Positions 1-9,077 of a stretch of DNA of 64,000 nt are shown here, one piece after another (position 1 is the first letter of the stretch; each line of letters starts with the position of its first letter). Source of the stretch: Alphaproteobacteria bacterium. GTDB taxonomy: Bacteria; Pseudomonadota; Alphaproteobacteria; CAAGCB01; CAG-977. Location: NCBI GenBank assembly GCA_017480385.1, contig JAFVAT010000028.1, forward strand, positions 1 through 64,000. Direction: 5' to 3'. The notes beneath the pieces are model-generated. The model saw only the letters and a list, made by a program, of their open reading frames with translations. It was not told where the DNA came from and searched no databases. The position numbers and the translations under genes are program-made.

Positions 1-139
1 AATCAACAAACTGGGCATCGCCCTTTTGTGCCAGCACCTTCGTGATCGCCGCCGTCAATGTCGTCTTCCCGTGGTCTACGTGACCTATCGTGCCGATATT
101 GCAATGCGGCTTGTTCCTCTCAAACTTCTCTTTTGCCAT
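1..139 (-). CDS. tuf: Elongation factor Tu, N-terminal part (cut by window edge)
   Basis: The reverse strand from 139 down to base 1 encodes [20 protein letters not shown] followed by [15 protein letters not shown]. This is the EF-Tu start with the P-loop motif [10 protein letters not shown]-Tu delivers aminoacyl-tRNA to the ribosome as a GTP complex. Only 46 codons lie in the window; the rest is beyond base 1. It starts 23 bp after the fusA stop, so it is the last visible gene of the str operon (rpsL-rpsG-fusA-tuf). The identification is certain from sequence and context. Confidence 0.97.
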   Translation of the reverse strand, partial: MAKEKFERNKPHCNIGTIGHVDHGKTTLTAAITKVLAQKGDAQFVD

Positions 140-162
140 TTTTATTTAACTCCAATTCTTTT

Positions 163-2238
163 CTAACCAGCCATTTTGGCTTTGATTTCATCAGCAACGT
201 TCTGCGGTACCTCTGCATAATGAGAGAACTGCATCGAATACTGAGCACGGCCCTGACTCATGGAACGAAGCGTATTCACATATCCAAACATAGAGGACAG
301 AGGAACTGTCGCATCGATCACACGGGCATTTCCGCGCTGATCCATTCCGGCTACCTGACCGCGTCTGCTGTTCAGGTCGCCAATGATGTCACCCATATAG
401 TCTTCAGGAGTGACGACTTCAACTTTCATAATCGGTTCCAACAACTTGGGTTTTGCCTTTGCAATCCCTTCACGGAAAGCCGCGCGGGCCGCAATTTCAA
501 AAGCCATTGTTGAAGAGTCGACATCGTGATAAGCACCGTCAAACAGGTTTGCTTTGAAGTCCGTACAGGGGAAGCCGGCGATTACGCCTGTTTCCAAAGC
601 GGCGCGCAAACCTTTTTCAACGCCCGGAATGTATTCCTTGGGAACGTTACCGCCGACGACGGTGTTCTCAAAGACAAATCCCGAACCCGGTTCCAACGGT
701 TCAAAACGAATCTTGACGCGGGCAAACTGACCGGAACCGCCGGATTGTTTCTTATGCGTATAGTCAATTTCATAAACCTGAGAAATCGTTTCACGATAAG
801 CCACCTGCGGTGCGCCGACGTTTGCATCAACCTTAAATTCGCGCTTCAAACGGTCAACAATAATTTCCAGATGAAGCTCGCCCATACCTTTAATAATTGT
901 CTGACCGCTTTCATTATCGGAAGAAACACGGAAAGAAGGATCTTCCATCGCCAAACGGTTCAAAGCTAAGCCCATTTTTTCAACGTCAGCCTTTGTTTTC
1001 GGTTCAACAGCGACCTCGATAACGGGATCCGGGAATTCCATTTTTTCCAAAATAACCGGAGCATTTTCAGCACACAGCGTTTCACCGGTTGTTGTTTCTT
1101 TCAAACCAACCAGAGCGATAATATCGCCGGCATTTGCTTCTTTGATTTCTTCACGGTGATTCGCGTGCATCAGCAACATACGGCCAATACGTTCTTTCTT
1201 GTCCTTAACGGAGTTCAGAACGTAGGAACCGGCAGTCATCGTTCCCGAATAAATACGGGCAAATGTCAAAGAACCGACAAACGGGTCGTTCATGATCTTA
1301 AACGCCAAAGCCGCTAAAGGCTCGCTGTCTGTAGCATGGCGAACAACCTCTTCACCTTTCAGGTTTGTGCAGGTTACAGCCGGAATATCAACCGGAGAAG
1401 GCAGATAATCCACAACAGCGTCCAACATCGGCTGCACACCTTTGTTCTTAAAGGAAGAACCACACAAAACCGGAACAAAGCTCATGGAAATCGTTCCCTT
1501 ACGAATGCATTTCTGCAGCGTTTCAAGGGAAATTTCTTTACCTTCCAAGTAATCTTCCATGGCCTGATCATCCTGTTCAACAACAGTTTCGACCATTTCC
1601 GCATGATACTTGTCGGTCAATTCTTTTAAATCCGCCGGAACATCTTGATAGCTGAAATCAGCCCCCAAATGTTCACCGTTCCAAATGATTGCACGCTTAC
1701 GCAGAACATCAACGACACCGACAAAATCAGCTTCCGCCCCGATCGGCAACGTCATAACGATCGGGGTAGCCCCCAAGCGTTCTTTGATCATGCCGACAGC
1801 GCGCAGGAAGTTAGCGCCGATACGATCCATTTTGTTGACAAAGCAGATACGGGGAACCTTGTACTTATCCGCCTGACGCCATACGGTTTCGGACTGCGGT
1901 TCAACGCCGGCCACGCCGTCAAAAACAGCAACAGCACCGTCCAAAACACGCAAAGAACGTTCAACTTCAACCGTGAAGTCGACGTGCCCCGGTGTGTCAA
2001 TAATATTCAAGCGGTGTTCTCTCCAGAAACAAGTTGTTGCCGCGGACGTAATTGTAATACCGCGTTCCTGTTCCTGAACCATAAAGTCCATTGTCGCGGC
2101 GCCGTCATGGACTTCGCCGATTTTATGGGACTTTCCGGTATAGTACAGAATGCGTTCTGTCGTTGTCGTTTTACCGGCATCAATATGAGCCATAATACCG
2201 ATGTTGCGATACTTTTCAATGGGAGTAGTGCGAGCCAT
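163..2238 (-). CDS. fusA: Elongation factor G
   Basis: 691-residue translational GTPase that drives ribosomal translocation and, with RRF, ribosome recycling in the cytoplasm. The G1 motif [14 protein letters not shown] lies near residues 17-30, followed by [13 protein letters not shown] and NKMD (G2 to G4). The later EF-G domains are intact, and the length matches the usual ~690-700 residues. The start [20 protein letters not shown] is canonical. It lies 24 bp downstream of rpsG and 23 bp upstream of tuf, so it is co-transcribed from the rpsL promoter at 3294-3321. Confidence 0.98.
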   Translation of the reverse strand: MARTTPIEKYRNIGIMAHIDAGKTTTTERILYYTGKSHKIGEVHDGAATMDFMVQEQERGITITSAATTCFWREHRLNIIDTPGHVDFTVEVERSLRVLDGAVAVFDGVAGVEPQSETVWRQADKYKVPRICFVNKMDRIGANFLRAVGMIKERLGATPIVMTLPIGAEADFVGVVDVLRKRAIIWNGEHLGADFSYQDVPADLKELTDKYHAEMVETVVEQDDQAMEDYLEGKEISLETLQKCIRKGTISMSFVPVLCGSSFKNKGVQPMLDAVVDYLPSPVDIPAVTCTNLKGEEVVRHATDSEPLAALAFKIMNDPFVGSLTFARIYSGTMTAGSYVLNSVKDKKERIGRMLLMHANHREEIKEANAGDIIALVGLKETTTGETLCAENAPVILEKMEFPDPVIEVAVEPKTKADVEKMGLALNRLAMEDPSFRVSSDNESGQTIIKGMGELHLEIIVDRLKREFKVDANVGAPQVAYRETISQVYEIDYTHKKQSGGSGQFARVKIRFEPLEPGSGFVFENTVVGGNVPKEYIPGVEKGLRAALETGVIAGFPCTDFKANLFDGAYHDVDSSTMAFEIAARAAFREGIAKAKPKLLEPIMKVEVVTPEDYMGDIIGDLNSRRGQVAGMDQRGNARVIDATVPLSSMFGYVNTLRSMSQGRAQYSMQFSHYAEVPQNVADEIKAKMAG

Positions 2239-2262
2239 TACACAAAACCTTCTTTCTAATAA

Positions 2263-2733
2263 TTACCAACGATAATGCGAGAAAGCTTTGTTTGCTTCTG
2301 CCATACGGTGAGTTTCCTCACGTTTGCGGACGGCAGCGCCTTTGTTTGCCAACGCATCTAAAAATTCACCGGCCAAGCGCTGTTCCATTGTCTGTTCGGA
2401 ACGGTTGCGGGCGGCGGAAATAATCCAGCGGATTGCCAGAGCCTGCTTGCGATCAGGGCGGACTTCAACCGGAACCTGATAGGTCGCACCGCCGACGCGG
2501 CGGGAACGGACTTCAACGGCAGGTTTAACATTATCCAAAGCTTCATTGAAAACCTTTAACGGTTCCTGCTTCGTTTTTTCGGCAACACGGTCCAGAGCGC
2601 CATAAACAATCTTTTCGGCGGTCGCTTTAGCACCGTGCAGCATGACACAATTCATAAATTTAGCAACAACCACGTCGCCGTATTTGGCGTCGGGCACAAT
2701 TTCACGTTTTTCTGCAGCGTGACGACGAGACAT
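2263..2733 (-). CDS. rpsG: 30S ribosomal protein S7
   Basis: 156-residue S7, a primary 16S rRNA binder that nucleates the 30S head. The sequence begins [20 protein letters not shown] and has the usual S7 length. It starts only 17 bp after the rpsL stop. The long rpsL-rpsG spacer that carries the S7 autoregulatory site in Escherichia coli is absent, so any S7 feedback must use another site. Second gene of the str operon. Confidence 0.98.
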   Translation of the reverse strand: MSRRHAAEKREIVPDAKYGDVVVAKFMNCVMLHGAKATAEKIVYGALDRVAEKTKQEPLKVFNEALDNVKPAVEVRSRRVGGATYQVPVEVRPDRKQALAIRWIISAARNRSEQTMEQRLAGEFLDALANKGAAVRKREETHRMAEANKAFSHYRW

Positions 2734-2750
2734 AATTTTCTCCCTTTCTA

Positions 2751-3122
2751 TTACTTAGGACGCTTTGCGCCATACAGAGAGCGGCTCTGGCGGCGAGTAG
2801 AAACGCCTTGTGTATCCAGCGTACCGCGAATGATATGGTAACGCACACCCGGCAAGTCTTTCACACGACCGCCGCGGATCAGAACAACAGAGTGTTCCTG
2901 CAGATTGTGACCTTCACCCGGAATATAGCTTAACACTTCAGCACTGTTGGTCAAACGAACACGCGCCACTTTACGCAAAGCGGAGTTCGGCTTTTTCGGA
3001 GTCGTGGTATAAACACGCGTACAAACGCCACGTTTCTGCGGGCAGGCCTGCAAAGCAGGAGCTTTATTACGCTTTACGCGCGGTTTACGCGGACTGCGAA
3101 TTAATTGGTTAATTGTAGGCAT
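2751..3122 (-). CDS. rpsL: 30S ribosomal protein S12
   Basis: 123-residue S12, part of the decoding centre. Lys43 (in [13 protein letters not shown]) and Lys88/Asp89 (in RVKDLPGV) are present. These are the wild-type residues at positions where streptomycin-resistance substitutions usually occur. Asp89 is the residue methylthiolated by RimO in many bacteria. First gene of the str operon, preceded by an AGGAAAGAGGAATTG ribosome-binding region and a leader of about 160 nt. Confidence 0.98.
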   Translation of the reverse strand: MPTINQLIRSPRKPRVKRNKAPALQACPQKRGVCTRVYTTTPKKPNSALRKVARVRLTNSAEVLSYIPGEGHNLQEHSVVLIRGGRVKDLPGVRYHIIRGTLDTQGVSTRRQSRSLYGAKRPK

Positions 3123-3293
3123 TCAATTCCTCTTTCCTAATCTAACCGTTACAACACACTTACTCGATTCCAACCTCTGCGGTCGAACCGAAAAGCTAAA
3201 CACAAGAAAACAGCAGAAATCTGCCATTTTCCAAAACTCTAAAGAGTAAAAAACGGACTAATCCCTTTATTTTCCCACTCTTCAGGAAGTGCA

Positions 3294-3321
3294 TAATTAC
3301 AAAAAGACCAAAAAGAGTCAA
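3294..3321 (-). promoter_or_regulatory. Sigma-70-type promoter of the str operon
   Basis: On the minus strand, TTGACT (3321-3316) and TAATTA (3299-3294) are separated by 16 bp. The surrounding sequence is AT-rich. Transcription would start near 3287, giving a leader of about 165 nt before rpsL. The leader contains two short inverted repeats, at 3236-3247 and 3213-3224, each followed by a U-rich stretch in the RNA. No other candidate promoter serves the four genes. Confidence 0.7.
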
Positions 3322-3372
3322 GGAAAAATAAAGGATTACAACGATTTTTTAACATAACGGCAAAATTTCCGT

Positions 3373-4862
3373 TCAAGCATTATTTTCTTTATCCTCAGAA
3401 ACGGACAGAGGCAGCATTTTCGTCAACACCCGCCCCAACGGCACTTCCACAGCATGATACACAAAGATGCCGAACAGGAATAAGGCAAACAAAATCAACA
3501 AAATCACACAATGTGGATTTTATGAATTAAAATCATCGCGTATCCACGGAATAAAAATGTCAAGGACAATACTGTGTGACATAAAAATCGAAAAAGAATA
3601 TTTTCCTATTTTAACAAAAACTTTTTCAAAAAACCATGAAACAGCTCCTTTTTTTCTATAAAAAGATAAATCAAGAGAAAAAATAAGAACACGGAGCACA
3701 GAATATTTTCAAGATCAAATGAGAAAAACAATAAAGTAACGATACAATATGTCAAAATATATAATTCCAATATTGTAAAAGAGATTTTCCTTTTAAGAAA
3801 AACCGTTTTTATTTCCGTTTTCTTTCCCGTCACCTAAGCCAAAAAGTATCCGCCACCTAAACCGGCTGCCGCACGTACAAGTCCTAAAGAGACAAGATAG
3901 CCGCTTGTGCCTTCGTTTCCCAACGTTGCCCAAACATGAAACAGGCTATACCGCGTCAAAGCGATATAAGAAAAAAAGCACACTATTCCGATAATAAAAT
4001 CAGCTATTTCCTTTTTCTATGTCTTAATTAAACAGAAATAAAAAAGAGACGTCCAGAAAAGAGCGCAAACAAACCATGCCGGAGGATTATATTCTTTCGG
4101 GGAATAAAGCCCGTTGCTTGGGAAAAGAAAAATTTCAGATATTAAAGTGGAAAAATTTATTTGTTCCCCAAGCAAACAGGAAACGAGCGCAGAAAAAACA
4201 ACAAGCGGTCAAAAACGAATAATTTTTCTTTTTATGAAATATTCCGTCTTTTCCTGATGAAAATGCAATGCCAGGAAAAATCCGGATAAAATAAAAAAGA
4301 ACTCCACAGCCCGCCACCCTGCCGTCCAAAATCCCAACAGATCTCCGATATGGTGATAAATGATCACCATAACAAACAGGATTCTTAAAAATTCATTGTT
4401 TTTAAATAAAGATCTTCTTTCCTTTTTTCGAATTCTGACGATAAAAGCGTAAAATCCATGAAAATATAGAGAGACAAATTGACCAATATAATCAAATTAA
4501 GTCCTTTTATTTTTCTGTTTGCCTGTAACAATTCTCCTGAAAGGGATTGAAATAGGACAGTTTGAAAATGCTTATGATTTTTACCGGCAAAAAAATACAT
4601 TATAAATCTGAGACGTATTTGAAATTTCCAAATCAAAGTCTGTCAGCACTTTTTTTGAAATTTTAAAAGAAATAAAATTACTGCCCTCCGTTTCAAGAAC
4701 TTGAGTTTTTATATTCCCTGAATCGCCGCCCTGATATTGCAACACAGCTTTTACCGGTTTTTCAGCCTGAACATCGATTTCGGCCTCATATTGAACATAA
4801 TTTTTATGAAAAACAAACAGCGTCACAGCCGTTACAAACAAGGCCGTCAATGCAAATTTCAC
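3373..4862 (-). pseudogene. Degraded membrane acyltransferase-3 family gene
   Basis: The minus strand holds pieces of one membrane acyltransferase split by stops and frame changes. A GTG at 4862, after a GGGAGGGG ribosome-binding site, opens a 93-codon piece with one membrane segment and a beta-rich stretch. The frame then breaks at a T run near 4590. A further frame contains KNNEFLRILFVMVIIYHHIG near 4400, the typical family N-terminus with its HH motif, then RAVEFFFILSGFFLAL. In-frame stops occur at 4209-4211, in the TAG near 4020, and near 3835. The end, in yet another frame, reads KIGKYSFSIFMSHSIVL and later GIFVYHAVEVPLGRVL, the usual C-terminus of O-acyltransferases. Whether the first 93 codons belong to the same ancestral gene is inferred. 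No function remains. Confidence 0.75.
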
Positions 4863-5057
4863 GAAGTGCCCCTCCCTCTTAAATCTTCGTATCAGAATAT
4901 AAATTCTATTTTTTCTTTGCAATATGAAAGAGTGTGACTTTTGTTTTTGACAAAGTCCAATAGTTGTATTTTTCCGCTTATCAACGGGCTTTATTCTTGT
5001 CTTTTTTCCAAAGTTGACCTTACAATAAGCCGATTTTTTCAACAAAAAAGGATTGAA
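4863..5057. other. AT-rich divergent spacer
   Basis: 195 bp between the pseudogene start and the acetyltransferase start. It contains a TTGACA at 4947-4952 on the plus strand, but no well-spaced -10 element that I can defend. No RNA gene or repeat is visible. Confidence 0.4.
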
Positions 5058-5555
5058 ATGACAGCACTCTCATTAAAGCCTGTTCTATCTGATCAGGATA
5101 TCCGGGAAATGGCTTCTTTAGCTACAGAAATCTGGAAAGAACATTTTACACCGATTATCGGTGCGGATCAGGTCGAGTATATGGTGGAAAAATTTCAGTC
5201 CGAACAGGCGCTTCACGAACAGATCAAACACGGATATTTGTATTTTGTTCTAGTGTTTGAAAACAAGCAGATCGGATATATCGGGCTTCGCTTGAACGAG
5301 GATTGTCTTTTCTTAAGCAAACTGTATATTCAAAAAGAATACCGCGGGAACGGTTTTTCCCGAATGATGCTTCAGCACGCCGAAAATATTGCCCTGCAAA
5401 ACGCAAAACCGGTTATCCGACTAACCTGTAACAGGCATAACGCCGGTTCCTTGGCCGTTTACAAAAAAATCGGCTTTCAAATCGTTCGCGAAGAAAAAGC
5501 GGACATCGGAAACGGCTTTGTCATGGACGATTATATTTTGGAAAAAAGCGTTTAA
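5058..5555 (+). CDS. GNAT family N-acetyltransferase
   Basis: 165-residue single-domain GNAT protein that transfers an acetyl group from acetyl-CoA to an unknown amine. Motif A is visible as LYIQKEYRGNGFSRMML (the Q-x-x-G-x-G region that binds the CoA pyrophosphate), followed by NAGSLAVYKKIGFQIV, the typical motif B. The ATG at 5058 is chosen over an upstream in-frame start because AAAAAGGATTGAA precedes it. It stands alone next to a pseudogene, so the substrate cannot be inferred from context. Confidence 0.85.
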   Translation: MTALSLKPVLSDQDIREMASLATEIWKEHFTPIIGADQVEYMVEKFQSEQALHEQIKHGYLYFVLVFENKQIGYIGLRLNEDCLFLSKLYIQKEYRGNGFSRMMLQHAENIALQNAKPVIRLTCNRHNAGSLAVYKKIGFQIVREEKADIGNGFVMDDYILEKSV

Positions 5556-5558
5556 AAG

Positions 5559-5881
5559 TTACCGCCCTGCACTTTTAGCAACGATCCTTTTCTGCATAAC
5601 GGCAGAATTTCCCCGAACAGAACGGGAAAGAGCCTTGCACAGTGCTTTTAAAGCCTTTTCATCGTCCTGCGTTAAAGAAGACGAAGCCAATACAGTATTA
5701 GCAAAATGCGAGCAAGAAGATGTTGCCTCTTTTTGATTATCTTGTTGTCGGCGCCTTGCGTGCAAATGCAGTTCCAAACAGCCATAGCTTCTTCTTTTTG
5801 TCGAACCTTTAAGCCCTTCACAATCGATCAGAATCCTTTCCTGTCTGTTTGAAACGATCGCCCTCCTTCCCGTTTTTCCAT
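5559..5881 (-). pseudogene. Possible frameshifted small gene of unknown function
   Basis: The minus strand has an open frame of about 110 codons ending at 5559, with no standard start codon at its 5' end. An ATG at 5881 lies one frame off. Adding a single A to the A run after it would join ATG GAA AAA to the open frame, giving a basic protein of about 108 residues. Its C-terminus includes LTQDDEKALKALCKALSRSV. A TTG at 5777 could also start a 72-residue product. No family is recognised. It may be a decayed gene or chance. It fills most of the 420-bp gap between the acetyltransferase and glgX. Confidence 0.25.
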
Positions 5882-5918
5882 ATTGCCGACAGAGTTAACC
5901 TTAGCGCTGATAATTATA

Positions 5919-5944
5919 CCGCCTTCACTTTTCAGCCAAGGCGG
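5919..5944 (-). terminator. Hairpin downstream of glgX, weak terminator candidate
   Basis: CCGCCTT (5919-5925) pairs perfectly with AAGGCGG (5938-5944), with a 12-nt loop, 30 bp past the glgX stop. The following RNA is UAUAAUUAUC rather than a solid U run, so intrinsic termination is uncertain. Confidence 0.4.
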
Positions 5945-5975
5945 CATTGAGAAAAAATTCTTTTCCCTTTTCAGA

Positions 5976-8168
5976 CTATCTTGAAAAATGCTTCTTTTTC
6001 ATCTGAGCCAGAACGCTTTCTTTAACCGCCGTTCTTTCTTTAGTGCGGTTTTCTTCGCGCACAGCCTGCAAAACAATCATGGAATGAGCCTGCGCCCGAT
6101 AAGAACCGCCCTTAACTTCGCGTTTTTCAACCGGCAATTTTTCTACGCCCAAATGAGCCGTATCAAAAGCGACTTCCCATTTTTGACCGTTCGGTGCAGG
6201 CGGCAGTTTGAAATCGATATCACCGTTATGCGCATTCATGATCACCATGAAATCGTCATCAGCGGGTTTACCATCCTTTTTCGTTTTTTCACCGGCCAGC
6301 ACATAAGACAACGTCTTTGCATGCGGTGCCCAATCGGCACCGGTCATTTCCTGACCGTCAGGACGTACCCATGTAATGTCCTTGGTTCCCTTGTCATCAA
6401 TGGCCTGTCCGTCGAAATAGGAAACATTCGCCAAAACAGGGTGATCACGGCGAAGCTTCGTGATAAAGCCGATCATTTCCGCCGACTGTACATCGCGGTC
6501 TGTAATCTTGTCCCAATTAACCCAGCTGGTTTCATTGTCCTGACAATACGGGTTGTTATTCCCGCCCTGAGAACGATTGAACTCATCGCCGGCCAGACGC
6601 ATCGGCACACCGGCGGCCATTAACAAAGTCGCCTCCAAATTGCGCACCATTTTATTGCGGAATTCGTCCAGCCCTTCATCACGGTAGCCTTCATGCCCCC
6701 AGTTGCGGCCAAAGTTCTGGTTTGCTCCGTCCGTATTGTTCCACGGATTGGCCTCATTATGTTTTTGATCATAAGACCATAAATCTTTTGCCGTAAAGCC
6801 GTCATGAGCCGTCACAAAGTTAACGGAAGGCGATTTTTCCGGATTATCCCAGTTGCGCATATCATCGGAAGCCGTCATACGCTGCGCCATTTTTGCCGCA
6901 AAGCCTTCATTGCCGCACCAGAACCGACGGGTATCGTCACGGAAACGGTCATTCCACTGCATCCAGTTTTTCTGGAAGTTGCCGACCTGATAACCGCTGC
7001 CGCCGCAGTCCCACGGTTCGGCGATCAGTTTGCATTTGGACAATACGGGATCATTTTTCAACGCTTCGTAGAACGGGTGATTTTTATCGAAATCGCGGTT
7101 GGCGGGATCGCCTTCGCGACCGCGCCCCATAACCGTTGCCAAATCGAAACGGAATCCGTCGACACCCATTTCCTCCGCCCAATAGCGCAAAGAATCGACC
7201 GCCAAACGGCGCGCCATCGGCTTAGTCATATCCAAAGCATTGCCGCAGCCCGTTTCGTTACGGTATTGAGACTTATCATTCGGGTCATGCACAAAGTAAT
7301 ATGCGCTGTCGACTCCCTTTAACCCGATCATTTGGCTGAAAGCATCGCCTTCGCCGACATGGTTGTACACCACGTCCATGATGACTTCTTTGCCTGCGGC
7401 GTGGTAAGCGTTCACCATTTTTTTGAACGCGACCGGATCGCCGTAATCCGGGTGAGGAGCAAAATACGCGATCGGTTCATAGCCCCAGAAATTAGACAAG
7501 CCTTTATCCGCCACGCCCTTATCTGTCGCAAAAGCCTGAACCGGCAGCAGTTCAACGGAAGAAATGCCCTGTTCTTCAATATATTTCATGACTTCCGGAT
7601 TCGCCATGCCGGAAAATTTGCCCTTATCCGTTTCGGGAACATCGGGGTGCTTCATCGTAAAGCCTTTGGCGTGTGTTTCGTAAACAACGGTCTGTTCCCA
7701 CGGGATATTCGGGCGTTCCACCGTTCCCACGGCCTTCAGCGCTTCCGGATCCTGAATAATGGCTTTCGGTGCGATTTTCCCCGTATCCTCCGTATTCATC
7801 GACTTCGGATCACCGGCATTGGAACACATATAAGCGTCATTCCATTCAAATTCCCGATCCAGCTGACGCGCATACGGATCTATCAGCAGTTTGTTCGGAT
7901 TGAAACGCATTCCCTTTTCCGGGTCATACGGGCCGTCCACACGATAACCATAGCGCATGCCCGGCTTGGCCCCCGGCAAATATCCCGACCAAATGCCGTC
8001 TTCCGACCGATTCGGCAGTTCAATACGCGTTTCTTTATCATTTTCATCAAACAAACAAAGCTCAACCTTTGTTGCATTCTCTGAAAACAAAGCGAAATTA
8101 ACGCCTTTGCCGTCATAGGTTGCCCCCAACTTTTCCGTGCTGCCGGGGAGAATCGTATTTTCTGCCAT
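5976..8168 (-). CDS. glgX: Glycogen debranching enzyme GlgX/TreX (isoamylase type)
   Basis: 730-residue GH13 alpha-1,6-glucosidase that removes branches from glycogen or limit dextrin. An N-terminal CBM48 beta domain (about residues 1-130) precedes the catalytic barrel. Family GH13 motifs are visible: DVVYNHVGEG (region I), VDGFRFDLATVMGR with the nucleophile Asp, LIAEPWDCGG with the acid/base Glu, and NFVTAHDGFT. The length fits GlgX (~660-750). The start ATG at 8168 follows AGAAAGGATTC, and a strong promoter lies just upstream. No glgA, glgB, glgC or glgP gene is nearby, so its glycogen partners must be elsewhere. The C-terminus ends in a short basic tail, KKKHFSR. Confidence 0.95.
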   Translation of the reverse strand: MAENTILPGSTEKLGATYDGKGVNFALFSENATKVELCLFDENDKETRIELPNRSEDGIWSGYLPGAKPGMRYGYRVDGPYDPEKGMRFNPNKLLIDPYARQLDREFEWNDAYMCSNAGDPKSMNTEDTGKIAPKAIIQDPEALKAVGTVERPNIPWEQTVVYETHAKGFTMKHPDVPETDKGKFSGMANPEVMKYIEEQGISSVELLPVQAFATDKGVADKGLSNFWGYEPIAYFAPHPDYGDPVAFKKMVNAYHAAGKEVIMDVVYNHVGEGDAFSQMIGLKGVDSAYYFVHDPNDKSQYRNETGCGNALDMTKPMARRLAVDSLRYWAEEMGVDGFRFDLATVMGRGREGDPANRDFDKNHPFYEALKNDPVLSKCKLIAEPWDCGGSGYQVGNFQKNWMQWNDRFRDDTRRFWCGNEGFAAKMAQRMTASDDMRNWDNPEKSPSVNFVTAHDGFTAKDLWSYDQKHNEANPWNNTDGANQNFGRNWGHEGYRDEGLDEFRNKMVRNLEATLLMAAGVPMRLAGDEFNRSQGGNNNPYCQDNETSWVNWDKITDRDVQSAEMIGFITKLRRDHPVLANVSYFDGQAIDDKGTKDITWVRPDGQEMTGADWAPHAKTLSYVLAGEKTKKDGKPADDDFMVIMNAHNGDIDFKLPPAPNGQKWEVAFDTAHLGVEKLPVEKREVKGGSYRAQAHSMIVLQAVREENRTKERTAVKESVLAQMKKKHFSR

Positions 8169-8225
8169 TGAAGAATCCTTTCTAAAAACCGCATGAATGA
8201 ATAATCAGCGGAAAACTTTAGACAC

Positions 8226-8254
8226 ATTTTAGCGAAAACGGATAAAGCTGACAA
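8226..8254 (-). promoter_or_regulatory. Sigma-70-type promoter of glgX
   Basis: TTGTCA (8254-8249), a 17-bp spacer and TAAAAT (8231-8226) on the minus strand. The predicted leader is about 50 nt. Spacing and hexamers are close to consensus, which makes glgX a transcription unit separate from the rfb operon upstream. Confidence 0.75.
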
Positions 8255-8327
8255 GGCTTTTTTCACGTTTTCTTAACAAAAAACAGAGAATTTTTCAGAG
8301 CTTCTTTTTTCTTTTTAAAAATATGTT

Positions 8328-9074
8328 TTAAATCAAATGCATCACCCGATCAAACAACGCTTTTCGGCGCAGTTCCACTGTCCGCATTTGATCCGCATTT
8401 TGCTCGGCGGGAACTCTGTCACAGCGCAGAGCGTGAATATTTCGCCGCAGTGTTTGTTCGCCGTCTTCAAAATGCACGCCAGACAAAATAACCTTCCCTT
8501 CTCCAAAACGTTTTTCAATCAGTGCGGCTTTTCCCTCTGCTTCCTGATATCGGGCCAAAACAACGCCGTCCGTCTGATCAAAATAAGGACCGCCATGGTA
8601 CAGCGTCGGATAAACCTCTCCGTCATCAAAACAAACATGAACAACCCTTGCTGAAAAGGCCGTCAGAGAATACGGAAGCAGCTGAAACTCTTTATAAAGG
8701 GTTCCGACCGCCCGGCCTTCCGCCAAATTCAGTCCGCACTGATTTTCAATGCGCAGTTCGGGAATATCCGCTTCAAACACAACATTACGACAAGCGTAAT
8801 ATGCCCCCGCACAGATTCCGAAATAAGTTCCGCCGTTTGCCACATAAGCGCGTATCCGGTCGTTGCCCTCTCCCTTTAATTTCTGCATAAACGGATTGCC
8901 TGCCCCGCCGCCCAAGAAAAAAGCTTTGATTTTTTTGTCCAAAATACCGGCTTTTATTTCCGCAGCGTCCGTAAAACCGACTTCTGTTTGTTTGGGGGCG
9001 AAATAAGACGTCAGCTCCTGATACAAAGAACTGACGTCCGCACAGCCATAATCCCTGTAAATCAGGATCTTCAT
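8328..9074 (-). CDS. Class-I glutamine-amidotransferase-like protein (BPL_N-like)
   Basis: 248 residues with a flavodoxin-like glutamine-amidotransferase fold. A nucleophile elbow GICAGAYYAC carries Cys88. Upstream is FFLGGGAGNP, and a C-terminal GVHFEDGE could supply the His-Glu partners. It resembles the biotin-protein-ligase N-terminal domain family (BPL_N) and lacks a ligase domain. Biochemical role unknown. It starts 3 bp after rfbB and is the last gene of the rfb operon, so a link to surface glycan assembly is possible but inferred. The start at 9074 begins directly with MKILIYRDYG. Confidence 0.75.
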   Translation of the reverse strand: MKILIYRDYGCADVSSLYQELTSYFAPKQTEVGFTDAAEIKAGILDKKIKAFFLGGGAGNPFMQKLKGEGNDRIRAYVANGGTYFGICAGAYYACRNVVFEADIPELRIENQCGLNLAEGRAVGTLYKEFQLLPYSLTAFSARVVHVCFDDGEVYPTLYHGGPYFDQTDGVVLARYQEAEGKAALIEKRFGEGKVILSGVHFEDGEQTLRRNIHALRCDRVPAEQNADQMRTVELRRKALFDRVMHLI

Positions 9075-9077
9075 TCT

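Noticed and set aside
1645-2259. 204-codon plus-strand open frame over fusA
   Set aside because: Lies entirely antisense to the highly conserved fusA coding sequence and has no ribosome-binding site or family resemblance.
5518-5736. Plus-strand 72-codon frame after the acetyltransferase
   Set aside because: Overlaps the acetyltransferase end in another frame and has no ribosome-binding site.
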